Source: Emergomyces orientalis (taxonomy: Eukaryota > Ascomycota > Eurotiomycetes > Onygenales > Ajellomycetaceae). Taken from it: 64,000 nt of DNA. Below, piece after piece: positions 12,734-23,340 of the stretch (positions are counted from its first letter, which is position 1; each line of letters starts with the position of its first letter). A program made the translations under genes and the position numbers. The notes under the pieces were generated by a model, which was not told the DNA's origin, did not search any database, and saw nothing but the letters and a program-made list of their open reading frames with translations. The stretch spans positions 1,054,001-1,118,000 of the forward strand of contig MOWL01000001.1 in assembly GCA_002110485.1 (NCBI GenBank), in the 5' to 3' direction.

Positions 12734-15385
12734 CAACGCTTAGCAACAACAGCGTGGATGGGGTATTCAGCATCTGAAAAGATAAGAACGACAGGAGTGA
12801 GCTAGTTCTCTATCTCTACACAAACTCAGTACTGGAAATAAAATCTAGTTGGATGCACCCCAGAGATCTCAACACCTGGAGGATTGGGTTTCCTCGTCGC
12901 ATCTCGACTGACCCTGACCCGTTTGCCCCTCATTTATGCAATGGATCTTCATGGCGTCCCGCCAAAAGGCAAACCATGCAGATAATGATTTGATCGACAG
13001 CACAAAGCAGAATGTATCCAGCGGTTCGCAGGCAGTCTCTCTTTATGATTCGACTATCCACCTTAATTTTGTCCTTGTGTAGCACAGGCCCCCAAAATTT
13101 CTAGAATTTCCCCGGAGTAACCAATGTACGATTGTCATTTATGCAGGCCGCAGGTCGGGGCAAAATTTGCAATCAATCTGGCAATGCAATAGGTAGATAT
13201 GATGTTACCGAAGGGTTGAAGGAAATACCATCCAAGCTAACCTCTTGGGACTCTGTCAAAACTGCAGAGTAAATCGAAGAAGGTTAACTAGTACTTATTA
13301 GTTAGATGGAAGGATATTGAGGCTCCAGCTGGCATTTGATAACTGAGTTGACTGACAGGCCTGTCGATCTAGCACCAACTCGCCGTATCTCGTTGGTTGT
13401 TGGCTCGGGGATTGACATTATTTTAGGTTCTGAATAATGTGAATTTGTTTGAAGGGACTTCGTGAGGAGGTGTACTCTTGCTTGTGGTCTGAGCCAGATT
13501 CTGGACATAACGAAATCCTTCATAGCGTACAAAAATGATTGCGGTTATTAATAGTTTTGCGCTCACGTGTTCCGGCTAATTAGCCCTGGAGCCCATCATT
13601 GTTGCGCTGCAAGCGCCAATCCTAGCCTTCCCGGGTTGCGCTCCCACATTTTTCCCTGACCATCCCTGACCGATTTTCATAAAGAACTGCCCTCCTGAGT
13701 GCGTTTCTGATACGTAACTTCCTACATGCTGGCCACGAACCCAGAACTGGAATGGCCTGGGCGTTTATTTCCCGTCGTCCCCATGCTTAACCAATCCGCT
13801 CGGCTCTTTACCACCCAACCAGCGGCATCTTACTCCTATCGCCCCCTGCCCGAAATCGGCTTTGTGGTCTAGTAGTTTGCAATTTTGTGCCCTCTCCCTG
13901 GTATGGATGTGTGGGTTCGGAATCTGGGGAAGCATTAACCGGATTCTACGTGGTCTTGGTGTGGTGTCCCTGGGGGTTAGATAAAAAAAAATTATCAAGA
14001 GCTTTTGCCAGGATAAATCGTTGATTATCGGCTCTTGGTCTCCTTTGGGTAAATTCTCGCCCAGACTAACATGGATTGCAGTGGTATACCCGTCATGTGC
14101 AGCGGACTTATGTGGCTTGTAAATCAATCCGGAGAATAGTGTATCTCTCAGTTATCTGTGGCCCAGTCAACAATCGACAAACATTGTTTGGTTTCGCCCC
14201 CATCTCCAGCAAGGCCTGGAAGAGGCAAGGGACCGGCAATGAGGAGAATGAGGACCTGCAGCTCTTGAAAAGTGCCAATGGTTTGCTGACAGGCAAGTTG
14301 CGTTTCCTGAGCCCAGGGAGATACCAGCCAGCGAATTTCAGCCCGAGTGGCCGACCTGTGGCCTGCGCCGTACGTCAGTTTCGCTTCTTTGCTTTTTATT
14401 TCATTGAGCATTTCCCCTCAGTCGATGCAGCTAGCGTGTCAAAATATACTTGGGTGAGAAGGAGAGAAACAGATTCCTAATCTCTTTGATGGCCTCCACG
14501 TGCTCTCTACGCAGTATTCTTCCCTTACCCGACTTCATTGTCACCAACTGATATCATCAACTTTCTCCCGCGTATCAGCCAATGCGGCACTAGAGGGTAG
14601 CTCCCAAACCAATACTCGGTATCTAGAAGTTCAAGTCGACTTCATGGCCGCTAAAACATCTAGGGTGGCTGTGATTGGTTCTAGGCTTCAAGGTGTTTTG
14701 GTAGTTGTGAAGAAAGTAATAGATGTACTGTACATGTCTCGTTCGCCTTTTCCCAACACCTCCAATGGGCAACCCTAGACAGTACCCATCGTACCGGAGC
14801 CGAAATAACGTCTGCTACTCTTTTCAATCCTAGACGGGGCCAGCGGGGATCTTTTTTAGGGGCTGTTTTCTCCCTCTCTGTGTGGCCCCAACCCTTGAAG
14901 AGCGGCCAGAGTCGAAGAAGGGCTGGCGCTTAGCTGCAGATACTCCAAATCACCACCATGTTGCCGTTCATCATTCTCAGGTGGCACAGTTTATGTCTAG
15001 TGGGACCTTCATTGTCCAAAGGGCCGTGTAGGAGTTCATCTTGGATCGCCCCATACGCTGTTCAAGGTCGCTCCGTGTTATCACTGCGATTGACTCGTCG
15101 TTTTCGGGTTTTTGGGACATCTAGTGCAAAACACCCGAAAACCCTGACCAGCGTTATTGTCCGTGAGGGGGGGTATCGTGTTATAATGTATACCAGCATT
15201 AACTATAAAAAACTGTCCCCCTCCGTTCCTCCTGGAAAATTTTATACACTACATCCAGGAATTGCTCTCGTCAATACAATTTCATGCCCTTGCCGCTGTA
15301 CTGTGCTTGCTCTTGCATTTTACTCGCTTCCTCCTTGTCTACATAAGATCAGGCTACGGCGCTTCCCGCCCGCATCTGTAGTCCA

Positions 15386-16668
15386 ATGGCGTCTGAAGGG
15401 CATTCCCCATGTGAAGAATATTCCACGGGTGAAGAACATCCTGCTGGAATTGCTCCCGCTTGGAGTGAACTATCCTACCCAAGTCGATGCCCCGATATCA
15501 ACGGGTACTTGGAGCCGGAATGGGTTTCTCCACATCCGGTACGCAGACGTTTACGCTCGTATATTATGCGCCTATTTACTAATTCTAAAGCTTTATAGAA
15601 CTTTTCAACTTGTACGAATCCATTTGTTACTACGGCGCATACGAATGCGTCTATGCCGACGCCAATTAGCCTTTCCGGCACACCTTTTCTTGAACCAAGG
15701 CAGAGCCCGTCACAAAGTCATCAGGATCTCCAATATCGTGATACTGTAGACTCTGCAGCACATCATGGCCTCGGGATAAGTGGATCGACTGCTTCAAACT
15801 ATGCGCAACCTGCTATCTTCACTTATGATCATCCTCATCGCGAAACCCTAGATAATCATTTTTCGCCGGAATGTCAGGTAGGAGGGTTTGGCCTACGGCC
15901 CTTTAACGGCTCCACGCAACCTAGCACTCCAGTTACGCGACCTAATCCTGGAAGGGGCCATGTGCCCATTGCTCCCAACCCTGATGGAGTTATTCAACTG
16001 TTGCAGCGTGACAGGAAAAGAATTCAAGGTGCAGAAGTCTCACGGCGCCGCCGGTCGGGGTCGACGCGAAGAAATTCGGGGCAAAGATCAAAGCCATCGC
16101 AGATGGACCGTGAGAACCAAGCTGTCCGATCAATGAGAATAGAACGGAATTTACCTTGGAGGGAAATTGTGATAAGAATAAATGCTGAATTTGGAACAAA
16201 TTATTCAGCGTCTTGTCTTCAGATGCGGATGACACGTATGAAGCATCGCGCTCTGCAATGGCCAGAGGAAGATGTGAGTATGTGTCCCTTATGCCGCTCG
16301 TTTCCCACGTATGCCCTTCTTATAATCCTTTGCAGGTCCAGGCGCTTCAGCAAGCATATGAATTCTGGGAATCGGCAAAGTTCGAAATCATATCACAGAA
16401 GGTTCGTGCCATTTATGGTTTTACTTTATCTAATGTTCCATTGATATTCTCTTCACTTTTTCTATCTCCTCTTCCCGTTTCCTTCTCTTTCCCTGGCTTA
16501 TTTTCTTTTCCATTCACATTGCAGATGCAAGAGTTCGGAGCGGGAATTTTTTCAGCCTCTCAATGCGAACTGAAATGGCACGAGCTTAAAGAAAATATTC
16601 AAGCATTAGAAGAAGAACCAGAGGCTTACGAAGTCCCTCGTCATCGTCGCCAACGCAAAACACGATAA
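15386..16668 (+). CDS. Myb/SANT-like putative DNA-binding protein
   Basis: A 345-aa protein from four exons: 15386-15538, 15599-16273, 16336-16401 and 16525-16668. All donors (GTACGC, GTGAGT, GTTCGT) and AG acceptors keep frame. Residues 1-185 are Ser/Pro/Thr-rich and look disordered. A basic stretch (SRRRRSGSTRR) precedes a helix-turn-helix-like region at about residues 215-276 with motifs LPWREIVIRINAEFG and MRMTRMKHRA. A second helical segment spans exons 3 and 4, with the pattern YEFWESAKFEIISQKMQEFG followed by CELKWHELKENI. The tryptophan spacing suggests two Myb-like repeats, but the match is weaker than for the other two Myb-like genes here. The tail is basic (RHRRQRKTR). The start gives a Kozak-like context after a long leader. 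It could be a regulator or a chromatin protein, and no target can be named. Confidence 0.75.
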
Positions 16669-19109
16669 TATTTTCGAACGATATAACGCTGTATATTAAT
16701 CCTTCGCTTCCGGCTTCCGATTTACTACCTTTGAGATACCCCTGTGATCTGTTACTTTACTTTCTTTAACAAATGCATTTAGTTGTGAGGGTTTTTTTAA
16801 TTTTTAATTTTTTTTTCGCTCCAGCCTCCTCATATTTGTGTTCTCAAGCCCTGGACTTGACAAAGGCAACAGGCGCACGTCCCCACCCGAAAAGTGGTAT
16901 TCGCCTATATTAGAGTTTGTTTAATCCTGCAGAGTTACATTTTGATTGTTTTGCTCGTTTTCAATTTCGGCTCCTGCTGCACTTGCTACCTTTTTCTGAT
17001 CCATTTTGCTTGGAACGCTGGTCGCGTTTTGCTATTTTGTTCTGTCCCTCCTTATTTGTTTCCCGAGATGGCCAATTGCGAGTATTTCTCTCTGGCATAT
17101 CTTCGTGGAACAACTCCGCTGTCTTAATGCTGTTCAACAGGTTGAGACCTATCTCTATTCATGTTTCTAAGACCGCTTTTCATTCTTATCTTAATTTTCA
17201 ATTATCCCCATTGAACAAGGAGTAATACCTACACCATCCTTTGCTTAGGAAATAATGCGTTTCTTTGTTCCTCCTTCTGTTCCATCTAATTTTAACCTAT
17301 TCTAAGATTCACATGTAAATTTTTTTATTTTTTTTACTTCCTAATTTATTTTTCTCCTTCCATTTTGGCTTCACTTTTTAGAGATTGGGGGTTTGGGATC
17401 AGAAAGGGAAAAGCAATGAAGAGTCCATAGAGGTGTATTCCCTTCGTTTCAGTAGGGTCTTCGTCACTAAACACCAGTGACATATAACCTGTTCTGCACA
17501 CATTCGCGCAAAAATTAGCAGGGCGAACTGGGATGGGGGGGGAGAGGCTTGTGTAGCCATCCCAGATAAGCCGACACCTTGAACATATCGGTGGAAGAGC
17601 GCTTAAGGCCGAATGGAAATGATCATAAAAAGATACATGCTACGATGTACGGATTAGTTCATTGTTCGTTCTTTCGACATGCATCCCGCACACGCCTCGT
17701 GAGTCTTATCACAACACCCCCGGTGGTCCGTGAACGCAATATCTTGGTGGAGATACTCTAAGCACTTAAAGCAGGTATCCTTCCGAAACTGCAAATATCT
17801 TTAGTCGACAAGCGCGAGCGCAAATCCTACGGGTTTGAAATGCAGATGAACCGTGCACAATCCTGGGCCAACATACCTATCTAGCCCCGAAACACCTCCA
17901 TTTCCGCAGCAAGGCTAAGCAAATAAAGGATTTTATGTGGTTCAGTCCTCAGTAGTCAGACTGGACTAATTATCCCTGCTGGACTTACTGCAGGCGCTTA
18001 ATCCTACATGTGCGGCTGGGCTATTGGTTGACACAACCCCTTGTTATAAACTGTCAGTGAACTCGATACGTGTATTGCGGCGTGGCGATATTTTGATGAT
18101 CATGTAAGTGGAAAAAAGCGAGAGCAGTGTCCAAGAGTACACTGCGTTTATTTTAATTTTTTTTATCAGGATTCATCGCTGGAGCGCATTGGAAGAAATA
18201 CTAATGTTGTTCAATGCCCGCCACCGGGTTTTGATTAGAGCGAACTGATCTACATTTTAAACCTGGTAAGGGTAGGTGCTCGTCTGTTTAGGCATTGCTC
18301 CGTCGTTAGTTCTAGTAAGGGGAGCAAGGAAGAAAGATAATAAAAGTATCCCTGCGCGCTGCTGCCAATCGCCTCGTGTGCCGACCCGTATCAGTCAGTG
18401 CCAGCCGATGCTCGGAGCCAGGCTCAAGTGACATGCTCCATGTTCATTGTGCATATGCCAACTCCAGACTTCTGATACCTCGGGGCCGCTGCGTTATCCT
18501 GGACAAAGGGGATCACTTGCACGGCCCCCAAATCCCTTAAATGAACGGGGACAAGGGGAAGTGGGCAGGGAGACGGGTGTTACTTGTGCATGTTGCGCAC
18601 TGGGTTTTTGAAAGACATTTAGCAGGTCTTCTGGAAACTTTACAAACTTGAATGAAGATGAATAAAATATGAATGTATTCACCTAACTACAAGTAATCTG
18701 TACTAATGACAACATTATTTAAACACCAGGAAATTGACTGAGGAGTTAACACATGCGCAGTACGAAAGCTTAGACAATCATGTGAGCAAATATTGGGCTG
18801 TGAATAGGCATTACAGCTGGATGTCTGAATATAATTAACTTACGGAAAAACTCTTTTGCTTAACCCTCATCAATTTACTCATTTTAATGGGAGAACTGGG
18901 ACTTCTGAGGAATGATTATGTCACTGGTAAATATAACTCTAGAATTCCTATACGCCTCATTATTTCGTTATTTTCAAAATAAAATATCGCTTCAAAGGAT
19001 GGGGAATCATAAACCTTTTATGCGGCATTTTAAACCGAAGTAGTAATAATAATAATAATGAAATTCCCCCATTCGCAGATTAAAAAAAGGAAAAATCTCC
19101 GTGTCATTG
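16669..19109. other. gene-free stretch between convergent genes, 2.4 kb
   Basis: 3' flanks of the plus-strand Myb-like gene and of minus-strand DOM34. The first 700 bases are T-rich. I see no protein-coding content. A (TAA)5 run at 19044-19059 lies just beyond the DOM34 stop and is probably in its 3' UTR. Confidence 0.6.
19044..19059. repeat. (TAA)5 microsatellite
   Basis: Trinucleotide run about 50 nt downstream of the DOM34 stop codon. Confidence 0.8.
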
Positions 19110-20618
19110 TCATTCGGCTCCTTCCACTACTGCTCCTCCGGCCCCTTTACCATTCTCGTCCTCGTCCTCATCTTCTTCAACAATCGGAAACGTCAATAAG
19201 GCCGCTATGCCACCCAGGCCATCTAGCCTTCGCCCACTTTCATGGTCGGAACTAAGCACCCGTACTTCCCCCCCATCAACATCCCTCACTCGATCTACCA
19301 GCGAGACCCACCTGTGCCTTTCAGCGACATTTTGAGCGCGAAACAGTCTGTTGGATATTATTAGAACCCCACCGCCACGACCTACCGCGCCTTGTTCCAC
19401 TGCCGATTCCACCTCTCGCGGACCATAGGTGGCTTTGTTGGTTTCTTTGCGTAGCTCAGAAAAAAATTTGTCCATGAGTGAGGTCTCTTTTGCGTATTTG
19501 GTGTTCGAGAGGAGTGCTTGGACGGATGGTGATTGAAGGACCTCAGCAAGGGAGTGCATGTGGCCGGACGATGAGTGCACAACAACAATGTTTTGCAGCA
19601 GGGCCTTCAAGCCCGGAGCGGATGTATTCGCTACGGACTGTATGTGTTTTTGGAATCCAGCCGCTGTGAAACCGGGGGATGCTAAAAGTAATGGTTTGGT
19701 AGATGTGCTGTTGGTTGAACTCGCGGACGGGGATTGACGGGATGTCGCATTAACGTCGAGCAAGCGGAGGAGCGTATCGAGAGTGTTTTGGAAAAACTTT
19801 GTCAAAGCCTTTATGATAGCGTGTCAGTGTACGGACATTTCTTTGGAGGGGCTCTAATTACGACTATATCTATTGTTGTTTACCTTGTCATGATCGGTTC
19901 CGCCTTGCCTCTTCCGCGGAATGGCTAATTCGATTTTCTGTTTCAAGACCGTCTGAAATTGACCTATAAAGCAGATATGTGCCAGTCCTTCTTGCATTAC
20001 CACCGCGACAGCTTCCGCCCTTCTATCCCCTCCTTCATCCACCGCATCCTTCAACATTTCAATCGCGACACTGTCCCATCCTCCAGCTTCGCTTGAAGAT
20101 TCTACCTGCTTCTCCAGAGTGAAGTTCCGTTGTAGTTCCAGGTCGAGTGTATGATACTGTCCAATTTTGGTGTATGGGTTCTCCGCCACGACTCGACCGG
20201 ACACATGGAGTTGGGAACTTTGGGGGTCGAACTCCAAGCTCTTAACACGGATTTGCAAAGTCATATGTACTCGAGAGGAGCTTGTAGTTCCCGTAGTAGC
20301 TGTGGTAGTAACGCGACGGATCGTGCTCGCCTTGAGAAGGTCATCAGGTCGGATGAGGTTATAGCAATGCCACTGAATGAAAAGAAACACGACAATTAGC
20401 TATGCGGTGGAGCAACTATGTTGTTGGGCCAAGTCAGGTTTTGATAGATCTTCGTCTTCGTTAAAATGGCCAGCTTGTTAAATTTGACTTTTTTGTTTAT
20501 ATAAAAAAAAATGGGGGGGGAGGGGGGGGGGGGGGCACACCATATCCTCTGGTTCTTCGGGATAGAGCGTAACGGAGCCAGAGCCATCTCGCTCGATATT
20601 CTTTTTGATTAGACGCAT
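19110..20618 (-). CDS. DOM34: Dom34/pelota ribosome-rescue factor
   Basis: Dom34 (pelota) pairs with Hbs1 to split stalled ribosomes in no-go and non-stop decay in the cytoplasm. Three exons give 421 aa: 20618-20541, 20372-19884 and 19808-19110. The N-terminal Sm-like domain starts MRLIKKNIERDG with EEPEDM joined to WHCYNLI across intron 1, a strongly conserved pelota block. The central eRF1-like domain has the SPGF motif (residues 233-236), as pelota does, and no GGQ, which agrees with a rescue factor and not a release factor. The C-terminal domain ends with the diagnostic LDGLGGIAALLTFPI followed by an acidic Glu/Asp tail. A Ser/Thr-rich insertion near residues 210-230 and the tail explain why it exceeds the usual 385 or so residues. 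Intron 1 has an unusual donor, GTGTGC, followed directly by a long C tract on the coding strand. It is divergent from the aldo-keto reductase. Confidence 0.93.
20513..20535 (+). repeat. G8-A-G14 homopolymer tract in DOM34 intron 1
   Basis: Runs of 8 and 14 G separated by one A. On the DOM34 strand they read as C tracts starting five bases after the intron 1 donor dinucleotide. The G strand could form a quadruplex, and the exact length is prone to sequencing error. Confidence 0.9.
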
Positions 20619-21213
20619 CTCAGACCGCAAATATTTGGCAGACGGTGATCTTCGAAAATCCAGAAGCCAAGAACTACACAGGAGTTTAACAATACCCCTG
20701 CGTATTTATAAAGGGTCTAACTAGGTCTTTGTTTCTCAATCGCTATGGTGGTTAGTCTTTAGAGTTGAAATGTAGACCAGGCGGCGGCGCGGGACAATGG
20801 TGGGGTCGGGTGGTTCGTGATAATTCGAGCAAATATGTCAACCCCGCGATAACGGAGGAGACACCAACAGCACCCTTCAAAAACGACTTTGGGGGTGAAG
20901 GGATGGCACAATATCCATCGAGGTAGCCAATGAGTCAGAATACGAAAATACGAACAGTTATCCCAAGTGATGGAGCCCGATTAAGTATGCATTGCAAGCG
21001 TACAATCAGACCGCTGCACAGTGTCAGAGGCAAAAAGGTGATATCATTGTACACTACTAAGAAGTTTCATTCCTCAAACCATGTTTTCCACCTTACTTTA
21101 TCTACGAGTATATAAAGCCAATGGGTGCCATCATTCGACGTTTCAAAACAATCGCCTTGAATCCAATTCTGAAATCTGCCTCCTCTTCCCGTGCAAGTAG
21201 ATTATCGAACAAT
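20619..21213. promoter_or_regulatory. shared promoter region, DOM34 / aldo-keto reductase
   Basis: Space between the divergent start codons. It must contain both promoters and leaders. Only the TATA-like box at 21109-21117 could be picked out by eye. Confidence 0.5.
21109..21117 (+). promoter_or_regulatory. TATA-like box TATATAAAG for the aldo-keto reductase
   Basis: It sits about 100 bases before the ATG at 21214 but only 3 bases before an in-frame ATG at 21121. A TATA box normally acts upstream of the transcript start, so its position argues that 21214 is the true start codon. Confidence 0.5.
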
Positions 21214-22582
21214 ATGGCTCCCCTGACACTTCAATCGACCTATAAAATGAACTCGGGATACGAGATCCCAGTTCTCGGGTTTGGCGTAAGTACCTATATT
21301 CATTCTAAAATTGATGTCATTATAGCGGGCAGAGAAGAGATATCTGCACCTGTCAAACGAGCTCTATCACAGATTAAGAATAACTATCATGATCAACGCT
21401 TTTCCTCTGGTTAGTGCTTGGCTAACTAGCTGTTGTGTGTAATAGGTCTATCAAACGTTTGTCCCGCATCTCACCCTTTAACAGATCCATGTCATAAACC
21501 TAGGAAATATCTGCTCATATATATGTATCTAACAGACCTCCGGAACAAACTGAGAAAGCCGTATTGAAGGCTCTCCAAGTGGGATACAAACATGTACGCA
21601 TATCCCAATTGGTTTCTGTTCTACGGAGTAGTTCCCATCCAGTTGTCTACTGGAGTGTTGTACCACAACTAGCCGGGTCTTTGGCTATCAGCCAGTTTCC
21701 TAATTGCTCTATAGATCGATTCTGCGAAAGCCTATCATAATGAGGCCGAGTGCGGAGAGGCTATCCGTGCCTCTGGCCTCAAGCGTTCGGACGTTTTTTT
21801 CACCACAAAAGTGCCAAAGGCGGCCATGGGATACCAGCAAACCAAGGATTCCATAGAGTCTAGTCTCAAGGCAGCCAATCTTGACTATATTGACCTGTAC
21901 GCGCCGCCTCCTTGCGTGTATGGATAGGAAAATATGATGTCAGCAGCAGCAGCAGCAGTTAACCTCTCTTCCCGTAGTATGCTCCTTCACGCCCCATATG
22001 GCGGACGGGAAGCCCGCGAAGGATCATGGCGTGCTCTTGTGGAAGCACAAAGAGATGCCAAAATACATTCCATTGGGGTTTCTAACTATGGCGTCCACCA
22101 TCTTGACGAACTGGAAGAATACAGCAAAGACATCGGTGGGAAAATCGACGTCGGTCAATATGAACTGCACCCCTGGCTTGCTCGTCCGGATATCGTTGAG
22201 TGGCTACAAAAGCGCAACGTCGTTATTGAAGCTTATAGCCCGCTCGTGCAAGCAACTAAGATGGACGACCCCCTGATCAAGAAATTGACCCAGAAGCATA
22301 ACAAGTCGCCTGGGCAAATCCTCCTTCGATGGAGTTTGCAGAAGGTAAGAATCCCCCAGGGTGGGTGTCCGGCCCGCTATTGATGGTTAGATCTTTTGGG
22401 ATTGTTGACACGTACTAATTGCTGGTTAGGGTTTTGTTCCTCTTCCCAAATCTGTGCACGATAATCGTATTGAGGAGAATTCTGAGGTTTTCGATTTCGA
22501 ACTCTCCGCTGAAGACATGGAGACACTTAACACAGGCGAATATCACCATGTTTGCTGGGATCCTACAGTGAGTACGGACTAA
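21214..22582 (+). CDS. aldo-keto reductase
   Basis: NADPH-dependent carbonyl reductase of the AKR superfamily, cytosolic, substrate unknown. Six exons give 280 aa: 21214-21285, 21446-21456 (an 11-nt micro-exon), 21536-21593, 21715-21896, 21978-22344 and 22430-22582. The catalytic tetrad can be read as Asp49 and Tyr54 (DSAKAYHNE), Lys79 (TTKVPK) and His112 (LLHAPYG). The cofactor motif PLPKSVHDNRIEEN is near the C-terminus. The micro-exon encodes VYQ plus part of Thr and restores the conserved GFGVYQTPPE block, so it is well supported. An in-frame ATG at 21121 would add 31 residues. I prefer 21214 because the shorter protein starts MAPLTLQSTYK, matches family length and leaves room for the TATA box. 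Intron 4 (21897-21977) contains a (CAG)6 run. The gene ends 3-4 codons after a GTGAGT that could be a cryptic donor. Confidence 0.88.
21941..21958 (+). repeat. (CAG)6 microsatellite in an intron
   Basis: Lies in intron 4 of the aldo-keto reductase, 20 bases before the acceptor. If the intron were retained it would add an alanine run in frame. Confidence 0.85.
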
Positions 22583-23340
22583 ATCCAAGGCTCATCCGGC
22601 GGCGACAATGCATGATATGGCCATGGCTGTTGGATAATGTCTGTTTAAGCCTTAGATGCATAGATAAATCAAACATCTTTCGTGGTGCAATATGTGGTTT
22701 CAATGTGTCCCTACCGTCTGCTAATTCTTGAAACGCTGGCCACTGTACGAGTCCTTAAACTGGAAGGTATGAAAGGAATCCTGTGATAAAGACAAGCACT
22801 AGATAGATACCTAGGCAACTATGGAAGAGTTGCATTGCTTCACTTCTTTGTAGGTATGTTGTTTTGTCTGGCTCCCACCTCACCATTCACAACAAACACA
22901 CAAGGGAGAAGCTCCATATTCACGCAAACAGGTAACAATCCGCTCCTAGGTTGTGTTCCTCTTCTTTAAATAGCATGGAGAGACTGAAAGCCTTTTTGAT
23001 ACTCCAGACCTTCTTCACTTCCTGCCACTGTCTTCCCTCGCCCCTCCTCGCTGGATCTTATCTTTTATGCCATAGCCCTATTTTACAACTTGATATTTGG
23101 ATCCTCCATTCAAGGCTTGCTTTTAGTCCCTCTTTCTCCTCTGAAGGCTATAACTGCCCATATCATTTCGCAGTTGGCACCGTCGTATACCTTCCCGCAA
23201 GGGAGGCCAAAAAAGGGGCAATACAACACTGCTGTGCTGCACATATCTGCTTATTCATTTTGAGAACAAGTTTGTTGTCATCTTTTGGGAGTACCTGTTT
23301 TCTCAATCTCTCAGAGCGATCCCTTCTGAACATATTCAGG
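22583..23340. other. intergenic, 758 bp
   Basis: 3' flank of the aldo-keto reductase and promoter/leader of the next plus-strand gene. The frame of that gene stays open upstream to 22951, but the extra sequence reads like translated leader (hydrophobic, Cys/Ser/Leu-rich, no composition match), so I treat it as non-coding. Confidence 0.5.

Larger units (their letters stand above)
9636..15385. other. gene-free stretch, 5.7 kb
   Basis: No convincing gene. The longer frames (for example 14076-14480 and 14958-15749) encode unrecognisable protein, and the second overlaps the real gene at 15386 in another frame. Non-coding landmarks are TACCTAGGTA palindromes at 9994-10003 and 10503-10512, (AT)8 at 10332-10347, nine G at 11470-11478, TGTACATGTACA at 12722-12733, and GTACTGTAC at 14725-14733. 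The right end should contain the promoter of the Myb-like gene at 15386. Confidence 0.6.

Noticed and set aside
14076..14480. A 134-codon frame in the 5.7 kb spacer
   Set aside because: No recognisable domain, no supporting splice structure, and competing minus-strand frames of similar quality.
14958..15749. A 263-codon plus-strand frame overlapping the Myb-like gene start
   Set aside because: It overlaps exon 1 and part of exon 2 of the gene at 15386 in another frame, has no family-like content, and is Leu/Arg/Ser-rich as expected for chance reading.
22951..23340. N-terminal extension of the acidic KEN-motif protein by 130 codons
   Set aside because: The added sequence is hydrophobic and Cys/Leu-rich, unlike the rest of the protein, and looks like translated leader. 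It was kept as uncertainty in the gene entry.
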